From: Streptomyces sp. SBT349 | GTDB lineage: Bacteria > Actinomycetota > Actinomycetes > Streptomycetales > Streptomycetaceae | Length of the DNA stretch: 64,000 nucleotides | Direction of reading: 5' to 3' | Assembly (NCBI RefSeq): GCF_001083795.1 | Contig: NZ_LAVK01000001.1 | Location: forward strand, 1 to 64,000 | Shown here: positions 9,961-19,900 of the stretch, one piece after another | Layout: each line of letters opens with the position of its first letter | How positions within the stretch are numbered: the first letter of the stretch is position 1 | Notes under the pieces: model-generated | Seen by the model: the letters and a program-made list of their open reading frames with translations, nothing else | Database searches by the model: none | What the model was told of the DNA's origin: nothing | Made by a program: the position numbers and the translations under genes

Positions 9961-12690
9961 ATGGCCTCAGGTACGTCCGGCAAGGGTTCCCAGGGCGCGC
10001 GAGCCGGGCGCGGCGGCGGTGGGGGAGCCAAGAAGGCGCCAGCGAAAAGGGCGCCCGCGAAGAAAGCCGCGGCCAAGAAGCCGGCGGCCCCGGCGAAGAA
10101 GGCCGCCCCGGCGAAGAATCTGGCGTTCCGCGTCGTCCGCGCGCTCTGGATGGGCATCGCGCACCCGGTGGGCGCGATGTTCCGCGGCATAGGGCGGGGT
10201 GCCAAGGGGCTCGACCCGGCCCACCGCAAGGACGGCCTCGCGCTGCTGCTCCTCGGCCTCGCCCTGATCGCCGCCGCCGGCACCTGGTCGAACCTCCAGG
10301 GGCCCGTCGGCGAGCTGGTCACCATCCTGATCACCGGCGCCCTCGGCCGTCTGGACCTGATCGCCCCCCTCGTCCTCGGGTTCATCGCCGTGCGGCTGAT
10401 CCGGCACCCGGAGAAGCAGGAGGCCAACGGCCGCATCGTCATCGGGCTGAGCGCCCTGCTGGTGGGCGTGCTGGGCCTGGTCCATATCGCCACGGGCGCC
10501 CCGGGGCGCAGCGAGGGCGCGCAGGCGCTGCGGGACACCGGAGGGCACCTGGGCTGGGCCGCCTCCCGGCCCCTGATCCTCGCCGTCGGCGAGCCGCTGG
10601 CGGTGGCGCTGCTGACGCTGCTGACCGTCTTCGGGCTGCTGGTCGTCACGGCCACCCCCGTCAACACCATCCCCCGGCGGCTGCGCCAGGGGGCGACCAG
10701 GCTGGGCCTGCTGGACGGGAGTGGGCCCGGCACCGAGACCGAGATCCTGGTGGAGCGCTACCGGGAGCACGACGACACCGACTGGCCGCACCAGGCGCCG
10801 TCCCCCGACCTCGCGGAGCGCGCCGCCCTGGAGCGCCGCCGCAGGGCACGGCGCGGCGGCCGTGCCGGCGGCGAGGACAGCGGCGAGGACGGCGGGGAGG
10901 GCCGAGGTGCTCCGGGACGGCGCGGTCGCACGCGCCGCGCCGACCCGATCGACGTGGCGGCGGCGGCCGCGGCCGCCCTGGACGGGGCCGTGCTGCACGG
11001 CGTGCAGCCATCGCCGCTGGTCGCGGACCTCACCAGCCGGGTGACCGCCGGCGCGGGCAAGGCCGCCGACGGGGAGCTGGACGGGGAGCCCGAGCGGGCG
11101 GCCGTACCGGAGGAGGCCGGGCCGGGCGGCGGCAGCGTTCCCGACCTGACGAAGAACGCCCCCGAGCCCCTCGCCCCCCTCCCGCCGCGCGCCGAGCAGT
11201 TGCAGCTCTCCGGGGACATCACCTACTCCCTGCCCTCGCTCGACCTGCTGGTCCGGGGTGGTCCCGGCCGGGCCCGCAGCGCCGCCAACGACGCGGTGGT
11301 CGAGTCGTTGACCACGGTGTTCACCGAGTTCAGGGTGGACGCCCGGGTCACCGGTTTCACCCGCGGCCCGACCGTCACGCGGTACGAGGTCGAGCTGGGC
11401 CCGGCGGTCAAGGTCGAGAAGATCACCGCGCTGACCAAGAACATCGCCTACGCGGTGGCCAGCCCGGACGTCAGGATCATCAGCCCGATCCCCGGGAAGT
11501 CGGCGGTCGGCATCGAGATCCCCAACAGCGACCGCGAGATGGTCAACCTCGGCGACGTGCTGCGGCTGGCGGACGCGGTGGGCGAGGACCACCCGCTGGT
11601 CGTGGGCCTCGGCAAGGACGTCGAGGGCGGCTATGTCACGGCCAACCTGGCGCGCATGCCGCACATGCTGGTGGCGGGCGCCACCGGCTCCGGCAAGTCC
11701 TCCTGCGTCAACTGCCTGATCACCTCGGTGATGATGCGGTCGACGCCCGAGGACGTGCGGCTGGTGCTGATCGACCCCAAGCGCGTCGAGTTGACCGCCT
11801 ACGAGGGCATCCCGCACCTCATCACCCCGATCATCACCAATCCCAAGCGGGCCGCCGAGGCCCTCCAGTGGGTGGTGCGCGAGATGGACCTGCGCTACGA
11901 CGACCTCGCGGCGTACGGGTACCGGCACATCGACGACTTCAACGCCGCCGTGCGCTCGGGCAAGGCCACCGCTCCGGCCGGCAGCGAGCGGAACCTGGCG
12001 CCCTACCCGTACCTGCTGGTGATCGTCGACGAGCTGGCCGACCTCATGATGGTCGCGCCGCGCGACGTGGAGGACTCCATCGTCCGGATCACCCAGCTGG
12101 CGCGCGCCGCCGGCATCCATCTGGTCCTGGCCACCCAGCGGCCGAGCGTGGACGTGGTCACCGGGCTGATCAAGGCGAACGTCCCCTCCCGCCTCGCCTT
12201 CGCCACCTCGTCGCTCGCGGACAGCCGCGTCATCCTCGACCAGCAGGGCGCCGAGAAGCTGATCGGCAAGGGCGATGGCCTGTTCCTGCCCATGGGGGCC
12301 AACAAGCCCGTGCGGATGCAGGGCGCCTTCGTCACCGAGGACGAGGTCGCCGGGATCGTCAGGCACTGCAAGGACCAGATGGCGCCCGTGTTCCGCGAGG
12401 ACGTGACCGTCTCCTCGGGCAGGAAGAAGGAGGTCGACGAGGAGATCGGGGACGACCTCGACCTGCTGTGCCAGGCTGCCGAGCTCGTGGTCTCGACGCA
12501 GTTCGGTTCGACGTCCATGCTCCAGCGCAAGCTGCGGGTGGGCTTCGCCAAGGCGGGGCGGCTGATGGACCTGATGGAGTCGCGCGGCGTGGTGGGGCCG
12601 AGCGAGGGATCCAAGGCCAGGGACGTGCTGGTCAAGCCGGACGAACTCGATGGCGTGCTCGCGCTGATCCGGGGGGAGACTCACCTCTAG
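9961..12690 (+). CDS. ftsK: FtsK/SpoIIIE-family DNA translocase
   Basis: A 909-aa septal DNA pump that moves chromosomes during (sporulation) division. The N-terminus is a Lys/Ala/Pro-rich basic tail (1-45), followed by four membrane segments between ~residues 90 and 230, an acidic/Arg-rich linker (~270-400), the RecA-like motor with Walker A GATGSGKSS (Lys579), a LVIVDELADLM Walker B, and a C-terminal gamma winged-helix domain (~840-900) for KOPS reading. I chose ATG 9961 because family members start MAS; TAATCT at 9948-9953 could be the -10 of a leaderless transcript. An in-frame ATG at 9916 with GGAAG upstream would add 15 residues. Confidence 0.93.
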   Translation: MASGTSGKGSQGARAGRGGGGGAKKAPAKRAPAKKAAAKKPAAPAKKAAPAKNLAFRVVRALWMGIAHPVGAMFRGIGRGAKGLDPAHRKDGLALLLLGLALIAAAGTWSNLQGPVGELVTILITGALGRLDLIAPLVLGFIAVRLIRHPEKQEANGRIVIGLSALLVGVLGLVHIATGAPGRSEGAQALRDTGGHLGWAASRPLILAVGEPLAVALLTLLTVFGLLVVTATPVNTIPRRLRQGATRLGLLDGSGPGTETEILVERYREHDDTDWPHQAPSPDLAERAALERRRRARRGGRAGGEDSGEDGGEGRGAPGRRGRTRRADPIDVAAAAAAALDGAVLHGVQPSPLVADLTSRVTAGAGKAADGELDGEPERAAVPEEAGPGGGSVPDLTKNAPEPLAPLPPRAEQLQLSGDITYSLPSLDLLVRGGPGRARSAANDAVVESLTTVFTEFRVDARVTGFTRGPTVTRYEVELGPAVKVEKITALTKNIAYAVASPDVRIISPIPGKSAVGIEIPNSDREMVNLGDVLRLADAVGEDHPLVVGLGKDVEGGYVTANLARMPHMLVAGATGSGKSSCVNCLITSVMMRSTPEDVRLVLIDPKRVELTAYEGIPHLITPIITNPKRAAEALQWVVREMDLRYDDLAAYGYRHIDDFNAAVRSGKATAPAGSERNLAPYPYLLVIVDELADLMMVAPRDVEDSIVRITQLARAAGIHLVLATQRPSVDVVTGLIKANVPSRLAFATSSLADSRVILDQQGAEKLIGKGDGLFLPMGANKPVRMQGAFVTEDEVAGIVRHCKDQMAPVFREDVTVSSGRKKEVDEEIGDDLDLLCQAAELVVSTQFGSTSMLQRKLRVGFAKAGRLMDLMESRGVVGPSEGSKARDVLVKPDELDGVLALIRGETHL

Positions 12691-12738
12691 AGTCCCAGGG
12701 GTCGACCATCCCGATGGCGTATAAAGCCGTCGGCCCGG

Positions 12739-12769
12739 TTGCTCGTTCCTTTCGGAGCCCCCCTAGACT
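12739..12769 (+). promoter_or_regulatory. Candidate promoter upstream of the rodZ-like gene
   Basis: TTGCTC (12739-12744) and TAGACT (12764-12769) with a 19-bp spacer, 41 bp before the GTG start of the HTH membrane protein. This resembles the vegetative (HrdB-type) pattern. It is called from sequence only. Confidence 0.35.
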
Positions 12770-12809
12770 TATAAACACAGCACGTGGCTCACGCTCGAAA
12801 GGCGCCCCC

Positions 12810-13628
12810 GTGTCCAACGGCAACTCTTCAGCCAAGGACCGGCCTTCCGTCGGTCGAATCCTCCAGCAGGCGCGCGTCGACGCAAAGCTGACCGTGGACG
12901 AGGTCAGTTCGTCCACTCGTGTGCGCATTCCGATCGTGCAGTCCATCGAACAGGACGACTTCTCCGGCTGCGGCGGTGATGTCTACGCCCGTGGCCACAT
13001 CCGTACGCTCGCCCGAGCGGTGGGGGCGGACGCCGCCGAGCTCATCGAACTGTTCAACGAGCAACAGGCCACGGCCCCGCCCCTGCTCTCGTCCGGACCT
13101 CTGTTCGAGGCGGAGCGGATCCGTCCCGAGCCCCGCCGGCCGAACTGGACGGCCGCCATGGTGGCCGCGATCGTCGTGGTGATCGGCTTCGTCGGCTTCA
13201 CCTTTTTCAGTGGTGGCGAGGGCGAGGACCCCGGCGCGGTCGCCGAGGGCTCCGAGTCGCCGAGCCCGACCGGCGAGACGGAGAGCGAGCCTCCCGAGAA
13301 CACCACCGAGCCGGAGGAGACCAACACCCCCGAGCCGTCCGAGAGCGCGGTGGCCGCGGCGGCGGCGGACAAGGTCACGGTCAGGGCGACCGCGGAGGGC
13401 GGCTCCAGCTGGATCTCCGCCAAGGACGGCAACGGCGGCCTGATCTTCCAGGGGGTTCTGGAGGAGGGCGCCTCCGAGACGTTCACGGACGACGAACAGA
13501 TCGACCTCATCATCGGGAACGCGGGAGCCGTCTCGCTCCACGTCAACGGAAGCGAGATCGAGACCGCCTTCGAAATGGGACAGGTGGAGCGCCTCAGTTA
13601 CACCCCCGGCGACCCCAGCGAGGGCTGA
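12810..13628 (+). CDS. RodZ-like helix-turn-helix membrane protein
   Basis: A 272-aa protein with an N-terminal Xre-type helix-turn-helix (residues ~10-85; LTVDEVSSSTRVR, then DVYARGHIRTLA, the RodZ-type HTH_25 pattern). One membrane segment follows at ~113-132 (VAAIVVVIGFVGFTFF), then a Pro/Glu/Thr-rich linker and a DUF4115-like C-terminal domain (~185-265). RodZ proteins link the cell-shape cytoskeleton to the membrane. Start GTG 12810 is preceded by GAAAGG at about 8 nt. The position between ftsK and rimO is conserved in streptomycetes. I am sure of the family, less of the function. Confidence 0.82.
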   Translation: MSNGNSSAKDRPSVGRILQQARVDAKLTVDEVSSSTRVRIPIVQSIEQDDFSGCGGDVYARGHIRTLARAVGADAAELIELFNEQQATAPPLLSSGPLFEAERIRPEPRRPNWTAAMVAAIVVVIGFVGFTFFSGGEGEDPGAVAEGSESPSPTGETESEPPENTTEPEETNTPEPSESAVAAAAADKVTVRATAEGGSSWISAKDGNGGLIFQGVLEEGASETFTDDEQIDLIIGNAGAVSLHVNGSEIETAFEMGQVERLSYTPGDPSEG

Positions 13629-13681
13629 TCACGGTCCGTCCCGGGGCAGGCGGCGGCCCTGGGACGAAGTAGGGTGAGGCC

Positions 13682-15232
13682 ATGTCCGAACGCCGCACCG
13701 TTGCCCTGGTCACCCTTGGTTGCGCCCGTAATGAGGTGGATTCAGAAGAGCTGGCGGGGCGGCTCGCCGCGGACGGCTGGGACCTGGTGGAGGACGCCGC
13801 CGACGCCGAGGTCGCCGTGGTCAACACGTGCGGATTCGTGGACGCGGCGAAGAAGGACTCGGTCGACGCGCTGCTGGAGGCCGGCGAGCTCAAGTCGGCG
13901 GCGGCCGACGGCGCGAGCGGGCGCACGCGGGCCGTCGTGGCCGTGGGATGCATGGCCGAGCGATACGGCAAGGAGCTCGCCGACGCCCTGCCCGAGGCCG
14001 ACGCGGTGCTCGGCTTCGACGACTACGCCGACATCTCCTCGCGCCTCCAGACGATCCTGTCCGGCGGCACGCACGCCCCGCACATACCGCGTGACCGGCG
14101 CAAGCTGCTGCCCATCTCCCCCGCGGACCGGCAGGACGCGGGCGTCGCGCTGCCGGGGCACGGCGCCATCGCCGACCTGCCCGCCGGCGTCGCCCCCGCC
14201 TCGGGGCCGCGTGCCCCGCTGCGGCGCAGGCTCGGCACGGGCCCGGTCGCCTCGGTGAAGCTGGCCTCGGGCTGCGACCGGCGCTGCACCTTCTGCGCCA
14301 TCCCCTCCTTCCGCGGCTCGTTCGTCTCCCGACGCCCCTCCGACGTGCTCGGCGAGGCCCGCTGGCTGGCCGGGGAGGGCGTGAAGGAGATCATGCTGGT
14401 CTCGGAGAACAACACGTCCTACGGCAAGGACCTCGGCGACATCCGGCTGCTGGAGACCCTCCTGCCCGAACTGGCCGCCGTGGAAGGGCTGGAGCGGATC
14501 CGCGTCAGCTACCTCCAGCCGGCCGAGATGCGGCCGGGCCTGATCGACGTGCTCACCTGCACCGAGAAGGTCGCGCCGTACTTCGACCTGTCCTTCCAGC
14601 ACTCCGCGCCCCGAGTCCTGCGCGCCATGCGGCGGTTCGGCGACACCCGGCGCTTCCTCGACCTGCTCGGCACCATCCGCGCCAAGGCCCCGGAGGCCGG
14701 CGTCAGGTCCAACTTCATCGTCGGCTTCCCCGGTGAGACGGAGGACGATCTCGCCGAGCTCGAAACCTTCCTCACCGAGGCCCGGCTCGACGCCATCGGC
14801 GTCTTCGGGTACTCGGACGAGGACGGCACCGAGGCCGCCTCGCTCCAGGACAAGCTCGACCCGGACGAGATCGCCGAGCGGCTGGACCGCGTCTCCAGAC
14901 TCGCCGACGAGCTCATCGGGCAACGCGCCGAGGAGCGCGTCGGCGAGCGCTCGCGCGTCCTGATCGAGTCGCTGGGCGACGGGGACGGCGAGGCGGCGGA
15001 GTCCGCGGAGGGCTTCGAGGGCGCCGAGGTGATCGCGGTCGGCCGCGGCGAGCACCAGGCCCCCGAGACGGACGGGCACATCCTGGTCATCGCGCCGCCG
15101 TCCGGCGCGGGAGGAGACCGTCCGCGGCCGGGTGTCGGGGAGTTCGCCGAGACGGAGATCGTCGCCGCCCGGGGCGTGGACCTCATCGCCGTGCCCGTCC
15201 CCGCCCCCGGCCCCGGCGGGGACGGAAGATGA
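13682..15232 (+). CDS. rimO: Ribosomal protein S12 methylthiotransferase RimO
   Basis: A 516-aa radical-SAM enzyme that adds a methylthio group to the conserved Asp of ribosomal protein S12. The N-terminal UPF0004 domain carries the three auxiliary-cluster cysteines Cys14, Cys50 and Cys90. The radical-SAM cluster is CDRRCTFC (Cys198, 202, 205). [12 protein letters not shown] is typical of RimO rather than MiaB. A TRAM domain should occupy ~430-500, here with an acidic insertion ([13 protein letters not shown]). TAGGGT lies 9 nt before the ATG, suggesting a leaderless start. The stop overlaps pgsA by 4 bp. Confidence 0.93.
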   Translation: MSERRTVALVTLGCARNEVDSEELAGRLAADGWDLVEDAADAEVAVVNTCGFVDAAKKDSVDALLEAGELKSAAADGASGRTRAVVAVGCMAERYGKELADALPEADAVLGFDDYADISSRLQTILSGGTHAPHIPRDRRKLLPISPADRQDAGVALPGHGAIADLPAGVAPASGPRAPLRRRLGTGPVASVKLASGCDRRCTFCAIPSFRGSFVSRRPSDVLGEARWLAGEGVKEIMLVSENNTSYGKDLGDIRLLETLLPELAAVEGLERIRVSYLQPAEMRPGLIDVLTCTEKVAPYFDLSFQHSAPRVLRAMRRFGDTRRFLDLLGTIRAKAPEAGVRSNFIVGFPGETEDDLAELETFLTEARLDAIGVFGYSDEDGTEAASLQDKLDPDEIAERLDRVSRLADELIGQRAEERVGERSRVLIESLGDGDGEAAESAEGFEGAEVIAVGRGEHQAPETDGHILVIAPPSGAGGDRPRPGVGEFAETEIVAARGVDLIAVPVPAPGPGGDGR

Positions 15233-15882
15233 CGGATACGCCGGCCCCGGCCGACGAGGTGGGACCGAGGGCGGCTCCCGGGCGCACGGGCACTGCCGGC
15301 CTGTGGAACATCGCCAACATCCTGACGATGGTGCGCCTGCTGCTGGTCCCCGGCTTCGTGCTGCTCATGTTCGCCGAGGACGGCCACGACCCCGCCTGGC
15401 GCTCGGTCGCCTGGGCCGCGTTCACCGTCGCCATGATCACCGACCTGTTCGACGGGGAGCTGGCCCGCCGCAGGAACCTGGTGACCGACTTCGGCAAGAT
15501 CGCCGACCCCATCGCCGACAAGGCGATCATGGGGGCGGCGCTGATCTGCCTCTCGGCCCTCTCCGACCTGCCGTGGTGGGTGACCGTGGTCATCCTGGTC
15601 AGAGAGCTCGGCATCACGCTGCTGCGGTTCTGGGTGATCAGGCACGGCGTCATCCCCGCCAGCCGGGGCGGCAAGGCGAAGACCCTCACCCAGGGCATCG
15701 CCGTCGGCATGTACATCCTGGCCCTCACCGGGCCGCTGGCGACGCTGCGGTGGTGGGTGATGGCCGTCGCGGTGGTGCTCACCGTGGCGACCGGTCTCGA
15801 CTACGTCAGGCAGGCGATCGTGCTGCGCAGGGCCGGCCTGGCGAGGAATCGGACGGCGGACGGCGGAAGGGACAGCCGGTGA
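15229..15882 (+). CDS. pgsA: CDP-diacylglycerol-glycerol-3-phosphate 3-phosphatidyltransferase
   Basis: A 217-aa integral membrane enzyme making phosphatidylglycerol phosphate from CDP-diacylglycerol. It contains the full CDP-alcohol phosphotransferase signature: Asp72, Asp75-Gly76, Ala79-Arg80, Gly89, Asp93, Asp97. About four to five hydrophobic helices follow. Its ATG overlaps the rimO stop (ATGA) and its stop overlaps the cinA start (GTGA), so the three genes are translationally coupled. A related specificity (other CDP-alcohol transferases) cannot be fully excluded, but rimO-pgsA-cinA synteny is strong. Confidence 0.92.
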   Translation: MTDTPAPADEVGPRAAPGRTGTAGLWNIANILTMVRLLLVPGFVLLMFAEDGHDPAWRSVAWAAFTVAMITDLFDGELARRRNLVTDFGKIADPIADKAIMGAALICLSALSDLPWWVTVVILVRELGITLLRFWVIRHGVIPASRGGKAKTLTQGIAVGMYILALTGPLATLRWWVMAVAVVLTVATGLDYVRQAIVLRRAGLARNRTADGGRDSR

Positions 15883-16460
15883 GCGGGAACGTGAGTCCGG
15901 ACGAGCCACCGCTCGCGGCCCAGGTGCTGGGGCTGCTGGCGCGGCGCGGGCAGACGGTGGCGGTCGCCGAGTCGCTGACCGGGGGCCTGCTCGCGGCGGC
16001 ATTGACCGGGATTCCCGGGGCCTCGCGGGCGTTCCTCGGCTCGGTCACGGCGTATGCCACCGAGGCCAAACGGGACGTGCTGGGCGTGGACGGCGCGGTG
16101 CTGGCCGAGCGCGGGCCCGTTGACGCGGAGGTCGCCAGGCAGCTGGCGCTGGGCGTGCAGGAGCTGCTGGACGCGGACTGGGGGGTGGCCACCACGGGCG
16201 TCGCGGGACCCGAGCCGCAGGACGGGAAGCCGGTGGGGACCGTGCACGTCGCCGTTTCGGGGCCGAGAACCGGGGGAGTGGTGGCGCAGCGGCTGAATCT
16301 GCGGGGAGACAGGGCCGCGATCCGGGCCAGCAGCGTGCGGGCGGCGCTGACTCTGCTGCGGAACGAGCTGATCGTCGCCCGGGAGGAGCAGGGTGGTGAG
16401 GGCACCGCGGCGGGGCAGGATACGGAACAGAACGGAGAGGATGGATGTTTGCAGCCCTGA
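15879..16460 (+). CDS. cinA: CinA-family nicotinamide-nucleotide amidase (C-terminal domain only)
   Basis: A 193-aa stand-alone CinA C-terminal domain, which deamidates nicotinamide mononucleotide in pyridine-nucleotide salvage. It shows [18 protein letters not shown] near residues 26-43 and [19 protein letters not shown] around 108-127. The N-terminal MoCF-like half of full CinA is absent, as in other streptomycetes. GTG 15879 overlaps the pgsA stop by 4 bp. The last 30 residues are Gly/Glu/Gln-rich and look unstructured. Confidence 0.88.
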   Translation: MSGNVSPDEPPLAAQVLGLLARRGQTVAVAESLTGGLLAAALTGIPGASRAFLGSVTAYATEAKRDVLGVDGAVLAERGPVDAEVARQLALGVQELLDADWGVATTGVAGPEPQDGKPVGTVHVAVSGPRTGGVVAQRLNLRGDRAAIRASSVRAALTLLRNELIVAREEQGGEGTAAGQDTEQNGEDGCLQP

Positions 16461-16555
16461 GTGAACAAGACATCGCTCCCCGCCCCGTTGGAGTCCGAGG
16501 CGGTACGGTGGGGCATGAAGCAAGCGAGGCCAACGGTCCGAGGAGGGAGCCACCG

Positions 16556-16963
16556 ATGATCCTGCTCCGTCGCCTGCTGGGTGACGTGCTGCGTCGGCAG
16601 CGCCAACGTCAGGGCCGCACCCTGCGCGAGGTGTCATCCTCCGCCCGGGTCTCTCTCGGATATCTCTCCGAGGTGGAGCGCGGGCAGAAGGAAGCCTCTT
16701 CCGAGCTGCTTGCCGCCATCTGCGACGCACTGGAACTGCGGATGTCGGAGCTGTTGAGGGAGGTCAGCGACGAGCTGGCCCTCGCCGAGCTGGCCCAGTC
16801 CGCCGCGAGCGACGCGGTGCCGTCCCTGGGGGTTCCCTCCGGGCGGGGCCTGGGGGAGCGTCCCATGCTCAATCCGGTGCGGGTGACATCCGTCACTCAC
16901 CGTCCCGACGAGCACGTCACCATCAAGGCATCGAGCGAAGCCGTCGACGTCGTCGCGGCCTGA
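16556..16963 (+). CDS. clgR: ClgR transcriptional activator of clp and other stress genes
   Basis: A 135-aa Xre-family regulator. The helix-turn-helix occupies ~10-65 ([32 protein letters not shown]). AGGAGGG lies 8 nt before ATG 16556, a near-ideal ribosome binding site. In S. lividans ClgR activates clpP1, clpC and lon and is itself degraded by Clp through its C-terminal Ala-Ala. This protein ends VDVVAA, so that degron looks kept. The 95-bp gap from cinA may hold its own promoter. Nearest alternative: a generic HTH regulator, but synteny and both ends of the protein support ClgR. Confidence 0.9.
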   Translation: MILLRRLLGDVLRRQRQRQGRTLREVSSSARVSLGYLSEVERGQKEASSELLAAICDALELRMSELLREVSDELALAELAQSAASDAVPSLGVPSGRGLGERPMLNPVRVTSVTHRPDEHVTIKASSEAVDVVAA

Positions 16964-16975
16964 TCTCTCAGCGTC

Positions 16976-16994
16976 CCCGGGGTCGAGCCCCGGG
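16976..16994. terminator. Small hairpin between convergent clgR and lhr
   Basis: A 7-bp perfect stem (CCCGGGG / CCCCGGG) with a 5-nt loop fills the 33-bp gap between the clgR and lhr stops. It has no T run on either strand, so it is a weak candidate for a bidirectional terminator. Confidence 0.35.
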
Positions 16995-16996
16995 CG

Positions 16997-19900
16997 TCAC
17001 GGCCGCAGGCGCAGCCCGCGCGGCGTCGCGTGGAAGCCGGCGGTCTCCAGGAGTCCCGTCCAGGCCGGATCGGCGAGGACCGGGGAGCCATTGACCCGCT
17101 CCACAGTGAGCGAGCCCAGGGCGCCGTCACGTGCGACCCTGGCCAGTCCCTCCGCGGCGGCCCGCAGCGAGTCCTCGGCGGTCTCCGCCTCCTCACCGGG
17201 CCAGGCCAGCAGGGTCCTCCCGCCCCTCTCCAGATAGAGCGCGAGCCTTCCCTCCACCAGCACCACCAGGGCGCCCGCCTTGCGCCCCGGCTTGTGGGTC
17301 GCCCCCGCCGGTGGCTCGGGCCACGGCAGGGCGGCGCCGAACGCGTTCGCCGGGTCGGCCGCCGCCAGCACCAGCGCCTGCGTCCCTCCCGGGGCGGCGC
17401 CCCGCTCCGCGGCCGTGCTGATCGCCCGCAGCCGGTCCACGGCACCGTCCACGGCGAACTGGGCCGCCCCCAGACCCTCGACCACGTAGCCGCGCCTGGC
17501 CTGGCCGCTGTCCTCGAACGCGGACAGCACCCGGTACGCCGCGGAGAAGCCGCCGGTGACGCCCTCGGCGGTGACCGCGCCGCGGGTGACGACCCCGTGC
17601 CGGTCCAGCAGCGTGCGGGCAAGGGCGTGCGCGCGGAGCGTGGGATCCGCCTCGGGCACCGGGGGAAGGGACCAGCGGCCCCCGACGGTGGGCGGCCCGT
17701 TCCGTGGGGCGGGCGCCCGGCCCCCGCCGATGGCCAGGGAGCCGTACCGGCCACGCGGCGCGGTGCGGCGGGCGCGGTGGGCGACGGACCCGGCGGTGCG
17801 TCCCGAGCCGAGCAGGGCCCGCAGCGGGCCGAGGGTGTCGTTGGTCAGCCGGCCCGACCAGGCCAGCTCCCACACGGCGTCGGTCAGCGCGGCGTCCCGG
17901 ACGTCCTGGCCGGCCGCCCTGACCTGCTCGGCGATCTGCCGGAAGAACAGCCCGTACCCGCCGGACAGCGTATCGAGCACCGCCCGGTGCAGCGGCGAGA
18001 GCTCCAGCGGGTGCGGTGGGGGCAGCAGCAGGGGAGCCGTGTCGGCGGGGTAGAGGGCGACCCAGCCGTCCTTGCCGGGCAGGGCGCCGGCCCCGGCCCA
18101 GATCACCTCTCCCGAGGCCGTCAGCTCGTCGAGCAGCGGTGGCGCGTAACCGGAGACGCGGGAGGGCAGGACCAGCCGCTCCAGCGCGGAGGCGGGCACG
18201 GGCGTGCCCTGGAGCTGCTCGATCGCCCGCACCAGGCCGTCGATGCCGCGCAGACCGCCGCGGCCCGTGCCGCTCACGTGCTGCCACTGGGGCAGGAACG
18301 CGGCCAGCGCCGTGGGCGGCACCGGCTCCAGCTCCTCGCGCAGCGCGGCGAGCGAGCGCCGCCGCAGCCGGCGCAGGACCGTGTGGTCGCACCACTCGTG
18401 GCCGACGCCGCCGGGCCTGAACTCCCCCTGCACCAGGCGCCCTTCGGCGGCCAGCCGGTGCAGGGCGCCGTCGGCCACGGCCGCGCCGAGGCCCAAGCGG
18501 GCTGCGGCCTGGGCCGAGGTGAACGGGCCGTGGGTGCGCGCGTACCGGGCGAGCAGGTCGCCCAGCGGGTCGCCGACCGGCTCGGTGAACGCCTCGGGCA
18601 CGCCGACGGGCAGCGCGGCGCCCAGGGCGTCCCGCAGTCGCCCGGCGTCCTCGATGGCGGCCCAGTGGTCGCGGCCCGCGAGGCGGATCCGCAGCGCACG
18701 TCGGGCGCCGGCCAGCTCGGCGGCCCACTCGGGACGGGCGCCGCGTTCGGCCAGCTCCTCGTCGGTGACCGGGCCGAGGACGCGCAGCAGGTCGGCGACG
18801 CCCTCGGCGTCCTTGACCCGGCGCTCCTCGGTCAGCCACCGGAGCTCGCGCTCCAGCTGGGCGAGCACGCCGGGGTCGAGCAGCTCGCGCAGCTCGGCGC
18901 GGCCCAGCAGCTCGGAGAGCAGCCGGGAGTCCAACGAGAGGGCGGCGGCGCGCCGTTCGGCGAGAGGGGAGTCGCCCTCGTAGAGGTACTGCGCGACATA
19001 GCCGAACAGCAGGGAACGGGCGAACGGCGAGGGCTCGCGGGTGGTGACCTCGACCAGGCGGACCCGCCGCGCCTCGATGTCGCCCATCAACTCGGTCAGG
19101 CCGGGCACGTCGAAGACGTCCTGAAGGCACTCGCGGACGGCCTCGAGCACGATAGGGAAGGAGCCGAACTCGGCCGCGACGGACAGCAGTTGGTGGGCGC
19201 GCTGGCGCTGCTGCCACAGCGGGGTGCGGCGACCCGGGTCGCGCCGGGGCAACAGCAGCGCCCTGGCGGCGCATTCGCGGAAGCGGGCGGCGAACAGCGC
19301 GGAGCCGCCCACCTGGTCGGTGACCAGCTGGTCGACCTCGGCGGCGTCGAACAGCACGTCGCCGACGCCGACGGGGGCCGAGGCGTCGTCGAAGGCGGCG
19401 TCCGCGGGCCCCGACGCGGGGCCGAGGGCATCGGGGTCGAAGCCGGAGTCGGCGGCCAGCAGATCGGCGTCGGGCAGCCGCAGCACGATGCCGTCGTCGG
19501 CGTGCAGCACCTGGGCGTCCAGCCCGAAGCGTTCGGTCAGCCGGGCGCCGAGGGCCAGCGCCCAGGGGGCGTGCACCTGGGCGCCGAACGGCGAGTGCAC
19601 CACCACGCGCCAGTCGCCCAGTTCGTCGCGGAACCGCTCCACCACGATCGTGCGGTCGTCGGGAACGTGGCCGCAGGCCCGGCGCTGCTCGTCCAGATAG
19701 GCCAGCACATTGTCCACGGCCCAGGCGTCGAGCCCCGCGGTGGCCAGACGGGCGCGGGCGGCCTCGGGGTCCAGCCCGCCGATCTCGCGCAGGAACGCGC
19801 CGAGCGCGCGGCCGAGCTCCAGCGGGCGACCGAGCTGGTCCCCCTTCCAGAAGGGCAGGCGCCCGGGGACGCCGGGGGCGGGCGTGACCAGCACGCGGTC

